Of a DNA stretch of 64,000 nt, positions 26,870 through 34,433 are shown in pieces (within the stretch, counting starts at the first letter, position 1; every line of letters begins with the position of its first letter). The translations under genes were made by a program, and so were the position numbers. Under the pieces are notes generated by a model. That model ran no database searches. It had not been told where the DNA came from and saw nothing but the letters and a program-made list of their open reading frames with translations. The stretch is from Buttiauxella agrestis (GTDB lineage Bacteria > Pseudomonadota > Gammaproteobacteria > Enterobacterales > Enterobacteriaceae), in assembly GCF_900446255.1 (NCBI RefSeq), contig NZ_UIGI01000001.1, positions 3,374,763 through 3,438,762 of the forward strand. Reading direction: 5' to 3'.

Positions 26870-27838
26870 ATGACGTTATCGAAAAACTGGGGCGTGATAG
26901 CGACCTGGCGTATGGCCTGGGAAGGGGTCAGTGAAGCCGCGCAGTTATTGCAAAGGAACAACGACGCCAGTGGTGCTGCGGTTCGCGCAGTCACCTGTGT
27001 AGAAGATTATCCATTTTATAAATCAGTTGGTTACGGCGGCTTGCCTAACGAACAAGGTGTGGTTGAACTGGACGCTGCGTTTATGGACGGTTCAACGCTC
27101 GCCATAGGCGCGGTTGCCAGTATTCGCGATATCGCTAACCCGATTCTGGTGGCGCAAGCCTTAAGCCGCGAGCGCTTCAACAGTTTTATGGTCGGCGAAG
27201 GCGCACAAACCTGGGCGCTCGCGCAAGGTTTTGAGCGCAAAAACATGCTGACCGATCGCGCCCATCAGCATTATCTCAAGCGTAAACGTGAAACGTTGGA
27301 TCGCGGCCTTAGCCCGTACACCGGGCACGATACCGTTGGCGTGATCACCCTCGATCAGAATCAACAGATGTGCGTCGCCACCTCCACCAGCGGCTTGTTT
27401 ATGAAGCGCCCTGGGCGCGTGGGCGACTCGCCGGTATCGGGTTCCGGTTTTTATGCCGACAGCCAGATTGGTGCCGCCACCGCCACCGGCCTTGGCGAAG
27501 ACTTGATGAAAGGATGCATCAGCTACGAAATCGTCAGCCGCATGGGGCGCGGAATGTCACCACAACAGGCGGCTGAATCAGCGGTTTACGACCTCGAAAG
27601 CCAATTGATTGCCCGCTATGGTCGCGCCGGTGATTTGTCGGTGGTGTGTATGAATAACCGCGGTGAATACGGTGCAGCCACGACCATTGATAACTTCTCG
27701 TTTTCAGTCGCCACGGCAGCGCAAACGCCAGCGGTATTTTTGACCACCCGCGAAGGAAAACACACCCTGATTCGCCCGGCAGACCAGGCGTGGCTTGATG
27801 CCTATATCGAACGTATTACCGCCGAGGTGATCGTATGA
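26870..27838 (+). CDS. Glycosylasparaginase-type Ntn hydrolase (family T2)
   Basis: Predicted N4-(beta-N-acetylglucosaminyl)-L-asparaginase-like enzyme, 322 aa. It is an Ntn hydrolase that cuts itself to expose a catalytic threonine. The predicted cleavage is D154/T155 in GHDTVGVI, identical in pattern to the HDT site of human and flavobacterial aspartylglucosaminidase. The asparagine-binding Arg183 and Asp186 (in GRVGDSP) and the oxyanion-region ATGLGED are conserved, and the alpha chain has VGYGGLPNEQGVVELDAAFMDG. These favour glycosylasparaginase over the IaaA isoaspartyl type. There is no signal peptide, so it acts in the cytoplasm, unlike the exported flavobacterial enzyme. Placed between PTS genes, it would release aspartate from an imported phosphorylated glycosyl-asparagine. 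This substrate is inferred. The stop overlaps the next start (ATGA). Confidence 0.88.
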   Translation: MTLSKNWGVIATWRMAWEGVSEAAQLLQRNNDASGAAVRAVTCVEDYPFYKSVGYGGLPNEQGVVELDAAFMDGSTLAIGAVASIRDIANPILVAQALSRERFNSFMVGEGAQTWALAQGFERKNMLTDRAHQHYLKRKRETLDRGLSPYTGHDTVGVITLDQNQQMCVATSTSGLFMKRPGRVGDSPVSGSGFYADSQIGAATATGLGEDLMKGCISYEIVSRMGRGMSPQQAAESAVYDLESQLIARYGRAGDLSVVCMNNRGEYGAATTIDNFSFSVATAAQTPAVFLTTREGKHTLIRPADQAWLDAYIERITAEVIV

Positions 27839-29304
27839 AATGCCAGTTAACCACCCTTACGCAATGCCCGGCAGATGCGCATTTAATACTGTGGAAAGCT
27901 CACGCCAACGCGTGGCCGCAAACACTGCGCCCGCTGCTGGATGAAATGGCGCTTTCCAGTGAATCGCAAACCACCACTTTCGGTTTAAGCAGCAAATGCC
28001 TGCAACTAACCCTTTTATCTTCGGCCGACATTGAGCGTCCTGAAGCGTTGCGCCAGTTAACAGAATATCTGAATAGCGTTTTGCCAGGCCCGCTTTCACA
28101 CCCTGTCGCCGTCGATATCTCAGGTTTTGACCTGGCAAACCGTGTCGTTTTTGCACGCCTGCGCACCCTCCTGGTGGCAGTGATGAACCGTTTCTATCAG
28201 TTGCCGCAGTTGGGATATCGCGCCCAGCAAGCGCAAAGTCACGGGCAACTGCTATTGCTGGTGGCAGAACACAATCCGCAATCGTCAGACCTGGCTGCGC
28301 AAGCGCAGGCAGTGGCTCAAGGGATGCTGCTTTCGCGCAAACTGGCCGACACTCCAGCAAATGACTGCCGCCCGCATGATGTGGCCCAACAAGCTGAAAG
28401 CTGGGCGCGCGAGCATCCGCAAACGCACTGTGAAATCCTTGATGAAAACGCCATTCGCGAGCAGGGTTTAGGTTGTCTTGATGCCACAGGAAAAGGCAGC
28501 GACAACCCGCCCCGGCTGGTGACGCTACGCTGGCAAGGTGGCGCTGAAAACGCACCGTATTACGCGTTTGTCGGCAAAGGCATTACCTTCGATACCGGCG
28601 GGATGTGGCTGAAAGAAGGCGAAGGAATGCGCACCATGAAATACGATATGTGTGGTGCTGCCGTGGTGTTCGGGCTGATGGAAATCGTCAAAACGCTGCA
28701 ACTTCCGCTTAATGTTGTCGCTGTGATGGCGCTGGCCGAAAACATGCCTGGCGTTAACGCCATGCTGCCGGGTGATGTCGTGAAATCGCACGCCGGTCAT
28801 AGCGTCGAAATTATAAATACCGATGCCGAAGGTCGCCTGGTTTTGGCGGATGCGCTGAGTTACGCCGCCACGCGCTTTAATCCGGCAGCGTTAATTGATG
28901 TCGCCACCCTGACCGGAGCGGTAGTCAAAGCCCTGGGGTATGACATCTCCGGGTTGATGAGTAATGATTCCCCCCTTAGCCGCCAATTGCAGCAGGCAGC
29001 CGATTTAACCCAGGACCGAATCTGGCCGCTGCCGCTCGACGAAAGCTTTGATTCGCAAGTCAAAAGCCATATTGCCGACCTCACGAATACACCGCCCAAT
29101 AACGCGGCCATCGCGGTATCCGCCGCCCAATTCTTGAGTAAGTTTTGCCACCAGTCGCCGTGGGCGCATTTAGATGTGAGCGGCACCGCGTTGAGCCGGG
29201 GTAAATTCACCCAGGCCAGCGGCCGCCCTGCTCTGTTACTGACGCAATTCTTACTCGACATCTGCAAAGGAAAGACAAATGAAAAAGATTCTACTGGTAT
29301 GTGA
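27835..29304 (+). CDS. M17 family leucyl aminopeptidase
   Basis: Dizinc (or dimanganese) aminopeptidase of the PepA family, 489 aa, cytoplasmic and expected to be hexameric. Metal and catalytic residues are visible: Lys248 and Asp253 in GKGITFDTGG, Asp271-region in MKYDMCGAA, and the signature N328-T-D-A-E-G-R-L335. It removes N-terminal residues from peptides. The N-terminal domain is divergent from PepA and PepB, so this is a paralogue with its own role. It overlaps the upstream asparaginase by 4 bases and the downstream EIIB by 26 bases, which indicates tight translational coupling. The operon context suggests trimming of imported peptides or glycopeptides. Confidence 0.88.
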   Translation: MKCQLTTLTQCPADAHLILWKAHANAWPQTLRPLLDEMALSSESQTTTFGLSSKCLQLTLLSSADIERPEALRQLTEYLNSVLPGPLSHPVAVDISGFDLANRVVFARLRTLLVAVMNRFYQLPQLGYRAQQAQSHGQLLLLVAEHNPQSSDLAAQAQAVAQGMLLSRKLADTPANDCRPHDVAQQAESWAREHPQTHCEILDENAIREQGLGCLDATGKGSDNPPRLVTLRWQGGAENAPYYAFVGKGITFDTGGMWLKEGEGMRTMKYDMCGAAVVFGLMEIVKTLQLPLNVVAVMALAENMPGVNAMLPGDVVKSHAGHSVEIINTDAEGRLVLADALSYAATRFNPAALIDVATLTGAVVKALGYDISGLMSNDSPLSRQLQQAADLTQDRIWPLPLDESFDSQVKSHIADLTNTPPNNAAIAVSAAQFLSKFCHQSPWAHLDVSGTALSRGKFTQASGRPALLLTQFLLDICKGKTNEKDSTGM

Positions 29305-29584
29305 TTTAGGCATGTCGACCAGTCTGGTCGTCAAACGTATGCAGGAAGCGGCGGTGAAACGCCAGCTTGAAGTCGAGATTCAGGCGAAAGGAATGAGCGA
29401 TTTTAAAAACGCGATTACTGCTTTTGACTGCGCACTGCTTGGCCCGCAAATCGCCTATAAGCTCGCAGACTGCAAACAGATTGCCGCGCCGCTTAATAAG
29501 CGTGTTGAAACCATAAATATGATGGATTACGGCATGGTAAACGGAGAGAAGATCCTCGACCACGCGTTGAGCCTGATCGACTAA
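29279..29584 (+). CDS. PTS EIIB, lactose/cellobiose family
   Basis: Cytoplasmic phosphoryl carrier of a Lac/Chb-type PTS, 101 aa. The phosphocysteine is Cys8 in KKILLVCDLGMSTSLVV; the usual sequence after Cys is S/A-A-G, here D-L-G. The P-loop GMSTS that holds the phosphate is intact. It hands phosphate to the EIIC encoded at 25554. No EIIA of this family is present in the window, so EIIA must come from elsewhere (for example a chb-type locus). It ends the operon and overlaps the convergent regulator's stop by 4 bases. Confidence 0.85.
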   Translation: MKKILLVCDLGMSTSLVVKRMQEAAVKRQLEVEIQAKGMSDFKNAITAFDCALLGPQIAYKLADCKQIAAPLNKRVETINMMDYGMVNGEKILDHALSLID

Positions 29585-30402
29585 ATATTCTTGAGCCACG
29601 CAGCCGGGGTCAGATTCTTGAGTCGGCTGCGGATAATTCGCTTGTTCAGCAATTCTTCAAACTCCAGCAAAACCGCGCCAAAACCCAGGCGCTTATCGTA
29701 ACGCTCACCGTTAAGTAACTGTTCCAGCGTTTGCGTCCACTCACCCTCTGCGGCTCTTTCCTGCCAGGCTTCTGGCTCGGCTTCATGCAAGGGAACCCCA
29801 AGTTGTTGCGCCAGTTGTTGAGTCAGCGTGGTAGAACAGGCCGTTAATGACCGCACTTTCAATAGCAAACCCTGCTGCAAAAAACCGACCAGAGCATCAA
29901 GCGATTGCTGTTCACCCCGCTCGCGAAGCGCCACGGCCAAAAAACCTGAAACCGGACAGCTAAATGCCAGCAACGAGCCGTGTTTATGGCTAATGCTTTC
30001 AGGAAGCGAAAACACATCAAGGCGCAAATGTCCGACCGGCTGCTTTAAATCAGGTTTAGCGAGCCGGGATTGCTGCCAGTTTTGCAATGTTCTGCTGACA
30101 CTGGCGCGCGAAATACCCTGCTGGACCAGCAATTGCGCGGCTTCCACAAGCTCATCCAGGGAAAGTGACAAACGCACGCGCAGAAAGACCAGCATCGCCT
30201 CCTGCTCATGGCTCAACGCACGATGAATGGTATTAGGCCGATGAGATTTGTCATAACAGTCATCTCGCTTACGCCAGCGCCTGACGGTATCCACAGAAAT
30301 ATTCAACTCCTCCGCCAGTTCACCGTCGGTTTTGTCAGAGCTTTGAATATATTTGCGGGTTCGCGGCGTGGTGGTGGCGTTGGAGTGCAGCTTGATCTCC
30401 AT
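29581..30402 (-). CDS. Domesticated IS481-type transposase-like HTH protein, putative regulator
   Basis: 273 aa. The N-terminal 110 residues align in pattern with IS481-family transposases: LHSNATTTPRTRKYIQSS opening, HTH with DGELAEELNISVDTVRRWRKR (about residues 26-46), DKSHRPNTIHRALSHEQE, then LSLDELVEAAQ...ISRASVSRTLQ. The rest follows the RNase H-like integrase domain, but the catalytic triad is broken. Asp129 (RLDVFSLP) remains; the position of the second Asp (family LTDNG) reads LTACS (Ala188); and the C-terminal Glu motif is not recognisable. The protein is shorter than active members and no terminal inverted repeats flank it. It is probably exapted as a DNA-binding regulator of the operon it faces; this is inference from layout. 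A TATAAT lies upstream. Confidence 0.72.
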   Translation of the reverse strand: MEIKLHSNATTTPRTRKYIQSSDKTDGELAEELNISVDTVRRWRKRDDCYDKSHRPNTIHRALSHEQEAMLVFLRVRLSLSLDELVEAAQLLVQQGISRASVSRTLQNWQQSRLAKPDLKQPVGHLRLDVFSLPESISHKHGSLLAFSCPVSGFLAVALRERGEQQSLDALVGFLQQGLLLKVRSLTACSTTLTQQLAQQLGVPLHEAEPEAWQERAAEGEWTQTLEQLLNGERYDKRLGFGAVLLEFEELLNKRIIRSRLKNLTPAAWLKNI

Positions 30403-30437
30403 CGAACCTCTTGAGTCATGAGTTAAGTAAGGTCTTC

Positions 30438-30443
30438 ATTATA
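30438..30443 (-). promoter_or_regulatory. -10 element of the HTH regulator gene
   Basis: Perfect TATAAT on the minus strand, giving a leader of roughly 28 bases before the ATG at 30402. The flanking GAGTCA/TGACTC inverted repeat could allow autoregulation; I see no clear -35. Confidence 0.55.
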
Positions 30444-30697
30444 AAAGTAAGTGACTCAGCGGAAAGAGCAAATCCACACATAATCGTAAAAAGAGTGCGC
30501 AAGCGATTGCAGGCCAGACCAGTTCTATCTTATGAAAAAAAGTAGCAAAAAATGCGGAAAGCGAAGCGAGATCTGGATCACACAATCAACAATGATGATT
30601 CGCGTGCTAATCATCACTTATTTCAATGATTTAACTTAAATTCAAAAAATTTGAACAAGGCCGTCAATTCTATTCGATTTATTCTTCTGCCTAAAAG

Positions 30698-30713
30698 TGT
30701 GACCATAATCACA
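30698..30713 (+). promoter_or_regulatory. CRP site upstream of ybiJ
   Basis: TGTGACCATAATCACA, a perfect match to TGTGA-N6-TCACA, ending 49 bases before the ybiJ ATG. Its closeness to the gene means either class II activation with a short leader or repression. Confidence 0.75.
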
Positions 30714-30762
30714 TCGACGGAACAACGTCACCTTAAACAGAATAACCTGCGAGAAATATACT

Positions 30763-31023
30763 ATGAAAACCATCAAATATGCTGTAGCCGCCATCGCCCT
30801 GACCACTCTTTCTTTCGGCGCATTCGCTGCACAATCTATCAGCCCATCTGAAGCACAGAACATGAATAAAATCGGTGTGGTTTCGGCTGATAACGCAACG
30901 ACTCTGGATGGCCTGGAAGCGCAACTGGCTTCTAAAGCAGAACAAGCAGGCGCAAAAGCGTACTCAATTACTTCTGCTAACACCAACGGCAAAATGAGCG
31001 GTACTGCGGTTATCTATAAATAA
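30763..31023 (+). CDS. ybiJ: Periplasmic DUF1471 protein YbiJ
   Basis: Small secreted protein of the YhcN/BhsA (DUF1471) family, 86 aa, function unknown but linked in E. coli to stress. The signal peptide is residues 1-22 (cleavage after AFA), and mature protein starts AQSISPSEAQNMNKIGVVSADNATTLDGLEAQL. The ending GTAVIYK is a family hallmark. It matches E. coli YbiJ and precedes ybiB, as in E. coli apart from the missing ybiC. It shares the fold with McbA at 21886. The perfect CRP site upstream suggests control by carbon supply. Confidence 0.92.
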   Translation: MKTIKYAVAAIALTTLSFGAFAAQSISPSEAQNMNKIGVVSADNATTLDGLEAQLASKAEQAGAKAYSITSANTNGKMSGTAVIYK

Positions 31024-31102
31024 CCCTGCGGTATTGCCCTGAGATACACCCTCATTTTTGGAGCGATGCTCCACCCTGCTTGACCCTGTTATTACCCTTG
31101 TT

Positions 31103-31133
31103 GCCCGCGGCCATTTACCGCGGGCTTTTTTTT
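31103..31133 (+). terminator. Terminator after ybiJ
   Basis: GCCCGCGG-CCATTTA-CCGCGGGC followed by eight T; strong intrinsic terminator. Confidence 0.9.
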
Positions 31134-31150
31134 GCTTTGCATTCAGCTAT

Positions 31151-32119
31151 TCAGAATGTCTGATTAATGCGAACTAAACCGTCTTCAAACGTCGCCACTT
31201 CACCCGTCGCCACCAGACAGCATGCCATTTGTATTTTCAATGATTGCGGAATAGGTTCAACACCCGCCACACAGCGCTCAATCCAACGGGCGGTCACGTC
31301 GGGATCTTTACCCGCTGGCAACACGATTTCATCTTCGTTGATATCTGTCTGACGTTCGCTCACAACACGTGATCCTAAACTATCAATAAGCGTAATCTGC
31401 GGGCAGCGTTGTGGGTTCGCATAAACTTCCCCTTCTGTTCCGTGCATCAACAGACCACGCCCGCCAATATCAGCAAAGAACTTCGCCACTTTCGGGACAT
31501 ATTCAGGATGGGAAACGCTGGCTAGACGAAGTGCGGCATTTTCTTCAAACGGTGTCGCCAGTTTGGCGAGCGTATGCGCACTATTACGCACCCCCATTCG
31601 CCAGCGCATGGCGAGCTGATCTTCCATCGGCGGGCAAAGCGCACCGATCGGGATATAGACCGGATGATGCGAGTCCAGTTTAGCTTGCGCCTGGCCCGCA
31701 TGAAGCGTGGGTTCAATGCCCATCAGCGTAAAAATGGTTTCGGTTAATACCCGAGTGGGATCGTGGCTGACGCCATGCACCACCACCGGAAAACCGAGGC
31801 GGTTGAGTAACATCGCTAATAATGGCGTGAGGTTGGCTTGTTTACGCGCGCCGTTATAAGAAGGGATCACAATCGGCATCGGCTTGTTGACCGGAGGCGT
31901 CAGGGGGATGACATGGTGCTTCATCGCGTCATAGAAGCCGAGCATTTCATCCTCGCCTTCGCCTTTGATGCGCAACGCAATCAACACGCCACCGAGTTCA
32001 AGTTCAGGTACTTCGCCTCTGAGCATATGGGCATATAAGCCACGAGCGGTATCAAAATCCAGGGAGCGGGCATGGTTTTTACCGCGCCCTATTTCTTTGA
32101 TTATTTTACGGTAATCCAT
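31151..32119 (-). CDS. ybiB: TrpD2-like nucleic-acid-binding protein YbiB
   Basis: Homologue of anthranilate phosphoribosyltransferase (TrpD2 group), 322 aa. E. coli YbiB lacks the enzyme activity, binds single-stranded nucleic acids and is in the LexA regulon with dinG. The N-terminal RKIIKEIGRGKNHARSLDFDTARGLYAHML helical part and the ELGGVLIALRIKGEGEDEMLGFYDAM segment are conserved. The glycine-rich phosphoribosyl-pyrophosphate motif is altered (PSYNGARKQANLTP). It lies 14 bases downstream of dinG on the same strand, as in the E. coli dinG-ybiB operon. Confidence 0.92.
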   Translation of the reverse strand: MDYRKIIKEIGRGKNHARSLDFDTARGLYAHMLRGEVPELELGGVLIALRIKGEGEDEMLGFYDAMKHHVIPLTPPVNKPMPIVIPSYNGARKQANLTPLLAMLLNRLGFPVVVHGVSHDPTRVLTETIFTLMGIEPTLHAGQAQAKLDSHHPVYIPIGALCPPMEDQLAMRWRMGVRNSAHTLAKLATPFEENAALRLASVSHPEYVPKVAKFFADIGGRGLLMHGTEGEVYANPQRCPQITLIDSLGSRVVSERQTDINEDEIVLPAGKDPDVTARWIERCVAGVEPIPQSLKIQMACCLVATGEVATFEDGLVRINQTF

Positions 32120-32133
32120 TCAGACTCTCCTTT

Positions 32134-34293
32134 CTATTTCTTGCTCACACGTTTGCGCCGCACCGTTTTTTTAGGTTTGGTATCAATCGGTTTAGCTGAT
32201 GGCGCTTCAGGCTGACTTATCGGAAACACCGGCAATGCACCCAGTAAACGCTGCCCATAATTTTTGGTCAACAGGCGGCGGTCATAAATCACCACTTCGC
32301 CGTAACAACCGTGGCTACGAATCAAGCGCCCAACCTGCTGAATAAGATTAAACGAAGCACTCGGTAAACTCTGTACTTCAAAAGGATAGCGTTTCAGGGT
32401 TTTTAGCCACTCGCCCTCGGTAAGCACAACCGGGCTATCAATCGGTGGGAAAGCAATTTTGTGGATATGCACCTGGCTGAGTAAATCGCCTTTTAAATCG
32501 AGGCCTTCTGCAAAAGATTGCAGGCCAACCAGCACGCTGGTTTCGCCCTGTTCGACGCGCTTGCGGTGCATCTCCACCAGCCGATAACGTGGCTGATCGC
32601 CTTGCACTAATAACGTCAGACGCAAGTCGGTGACATGGGTTAAAAACACCTGCATCGCACGGTTGCTGGCAAATAGCACCAGCATGCCTTTATGTTCACC
32701 TTTCGCCAGTTCAGCGCGGAAAAACGCTGCCATTTCAGCCAGATGCTGGGCTTCGTTTTCCATCGTTGGTTCGACGGTTAACTGTGGGATGACCAGTTTG
32801 CCTTGCTCGACATGGTTAAACGGCGAGTCCAGTGCGACAAATCGGTCGCCCGCATGTTCGTCTAACCCGCTCATCTCTTTCAGACGGTCGAATTTATTTA
32901 ATGAACGCAACGTGGCGGAAGTGACGATGACATGCGGCACATTGCGCCACACCAGTTTTTCAAGCTGATCGCTAACGCGAATGCCGACGCAATGGAAGAA
33001 CAGATGCGGCTGGCCTTCACGGATATCACGCGTCACCCATTTCGACACCGGCGCCCCAGAAGCCTGTTCCATCGCTGATAGCCGCCACAGTTTGCTCTGC
33101 GTCTCGAAATAACCCAGGGCGCGGTTCATATGCAGCAACGCGCGGTGCAAACGCACGATATCGTGGCTACCGGTTTTTTCGCCCAAATCGTTGAGTAACG
33201 CTTCTGACAGGCTGCGCAACCCTTCCATCAGTTTCGCCAGCCGTTTGCAAATCACCATCAGTTCTTCAGGAAGAACGCCCATTTCAAAGCGATGTTCGGC
33301 TTCTTGTTCCCCCGCCAGCCATAACGACACAATGCTGCTAAACGAGCTTAAGAGTTCGTAAATTTCATCGCAATGATTGGTCAGACGTTCCGGGGAAGTC
33401 AGCGGCGGCGGGCTTTTCGGGCGGAACTGCGCCATGCAGGTTTCCACCAGTTTGGTGAAGAGATCGAACTGCAAACGACTATAACCGGGCGTCACTTCCG
33501 CACTCATTTCCAGCGCATCGCGGGCGACGTCGGGCAAATGATGGCCTTCGTCCAGAATCAGCAACAGGTTTTTAGCTTCCGGTAGCACGGCATCGCTTTC
33601 CATTGCCGCCATGACCAGCGCATGATTTGCGACCACCACCTCGGCATCGTCTATTTCACGCCGCGCCACAAAGAACGGGCATTCGCGATACCAATGGCAA
33701 TTTCGCCCCAGGCAACTGGCTTTGTCGGTGCTCAGACGCCGCCATAAATCATCTTCAATATTTTGTGATGCATGGTCACGCAGCCCGTCCCACTTGTAAG
33801 CATCAAGATCGGTTTTCAGCTTGCCGCAGCGCTGTTGTTCGTCTTTGCTGGTCGGAGCCATTTCATCTTCGAGAAACGCCAACAAATCGCCCTGCGCCAG
33901 GTTGTCCGTCGCCAGCGCAGCAAGATTACGCGGGCATACATAACGCCCGCGCCCAAAGGCGGCGGTGAATTTTAAGTCAGGGATAATTTTGCGTAGCAAG
34001 GGTAAATCCTTGCTAAATATTTGATCCTGCAACGCGACGTTAGCGGTACTGACCACCAGCGTTTTTTGTTCGCCGCGGGCAATCGCAATGCCCGGAATCA
34101 GATAAGAAAGGGTTTTCCCCACGCCAGTCGGTGCTTCAATCGCCAGATGACGCCCCGCTTCACCCGCCAGTGTTTTCGCCACTTCAGCAATCATCTGCCG
34201 TTGCGGTGGGCGCGGAATAAAGTCCGGGATCTGCTGTTGTAGCGCCTTATACCAGGCGGCGATTTGCTCTTTTTGCGCGGAGGACAAGGCCAT
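32134..34293 (-). CDS. dinG: ATP-dependent DNA helicase DinG
   Basis: SF2, XPD-like 5'-3' helicase of 719 aa, induced by DNA damage. It unwinds D-loops, R-loops and forked DNA and carries a redox-sensitive 4Fe-4S cluster. Walker A is APTGVGKT (residues 54-61), the cluster cysteines are C120, C194, C199 and C205, exactly as in E. coli, and the DEAH-type box is D248-E-G-H. The C-terminal motif VI is in QQVGRLIRS. The start is the ATG at 34293; 26 extra upstream codons would run through the LexA site. It heads dinG-ybiB and is divergent from roxA. Confidence 0.95.
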   Translation of the reverse strand: MALSSAQKEQIAAWYKALQQQIPDFIPRPPQRQMIAEVAKTLAGEAGRHLAIEAPTGVGKTLSYLIPGIAIARGEQKTLVVSTANVALQDQIFSKDLPLLRKIIPDLKFTAAFGRGRYVCPRNLAALATDNLAQGDLLAFLEDEMAPTSKDEQQRCGKLKTDLDAYKWDGLRDHASQNIEDDLWRRLSTDKASCLGRNCHWYRECPFFVARREIDDAEVVVANHALVMAAMESDAVLPEAKNLLLILDEGHHLPDVARDALEMSAEVTPGYSRLQFDLFTKLVETCMAQFRPKSPPPLTSPERLTNHCDEIYELLSSFSSIVSLWLAGEQEAEHRFEMGVLPEELMVICKRLAKLMEGLRSLSEALLNDLGEKTGSHDIVRLHRALLHMNRALGYFETQSKLWRLSAMEQASGAPVSKWVTRDIREGQPHLFFHCVGIRVSDQLEKLVWRNVPHVIVTSATLRSLNKFDRLKEMSGLDEHAGDRFVALDSPFNHVEQGKLVIPQLTVEPTMENEAQHLAEMAAFFRAELAKGEHKGMLVLFASNRAMQVFLTHVTDLRLTLLVQGDQPRYRLVEMHRKRVEQGETSVLVGLQSFAEGLDLKGDLLSQVHIHKIAFPPIDSPVVLTEGEWLKTLKRYPFEVQSLPSASFNLIQQVGRLIRSHGCYGEVVIYDRRLLTKNYGQRLLGALPVFPISQPEAPSAKPIDTKPKKTVRRKRVSKK

Positions 34294-34305
34294 GGAAACC
34301 ACTTT

Positions 34306-34325
34306 CACTGTATAAACAACCACTA
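34306..34325 (-). promoter_or_regulatory. LexA box of dinG
   Basis: Minus strand TAGTGGTTGTTTATACAGTG, collinear with the known E. coli dinG LexA site. The distal half ends in CAG with ten bases back to GTG in place of the canonical CTG. It lies 12 bases before the dinG ATG. Confidence 0.8.
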
Positions 34326-34394
34326 TTCTCCCACTTTTTGCAGTCTTACAGCAAGGCTTGACGCATGACAAAGTGGCCAGGGGTGGTTCCTCTC

Positions 34395-34400
34395 TATAAT
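34395..34400 (+). promoter_or_regulatory. Candidate -10 of roxA
   Basis: TATAAT 34 bases before the proposed roxA ATG. It supports that start, because an upstream in-frame ATG at 34365 would precede the promoter. No good -35. Confidence 0.45.
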
Positions 34401-34433
34401 CGAGCCCGTTTATCTTCCCACTGGTATCAAAAA

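Larger units (their letters stand above)
30403..30762. other. Divergent promoter region regulator/ybiJ
   Basis: 360 bases between the HTH gene (-) and ybiJ (+). It has a -10 for the HTH gene (30438-30443), flanked by GAGTCA (30413-30418) and TGACTC (30452-30457) in inverted orientation, and a CRP site near ybiJ. No open frame here looks coding. Confidence 0.6.

Noticed and set aside
26870-27838. Assigning the Ntn hydrolase as IaaA (isoaspartyl peptidase)
   Set aside because: The binding motif GRVGDSP, the HDT junction and the alpha-chain sequence follow the aspartylglucosaminidase branch; IaaA has a G-T-V/x-G-T-V-G pattern and other neighbours. Residual doubt remains about substrate.
29581-30402. 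Reading the HTH/transposase-like gene as an active insertion sequence
   Set aside because: No terminal inverted repeats or target duplication visible, catalytic residues lost, and it has a dedicated promoter-like sequence.
34294-34371. N-terminal extension of dinG
   Set aside because: It would be translated through the LexA box, and homologues start MALSSAQK-like at 34293.
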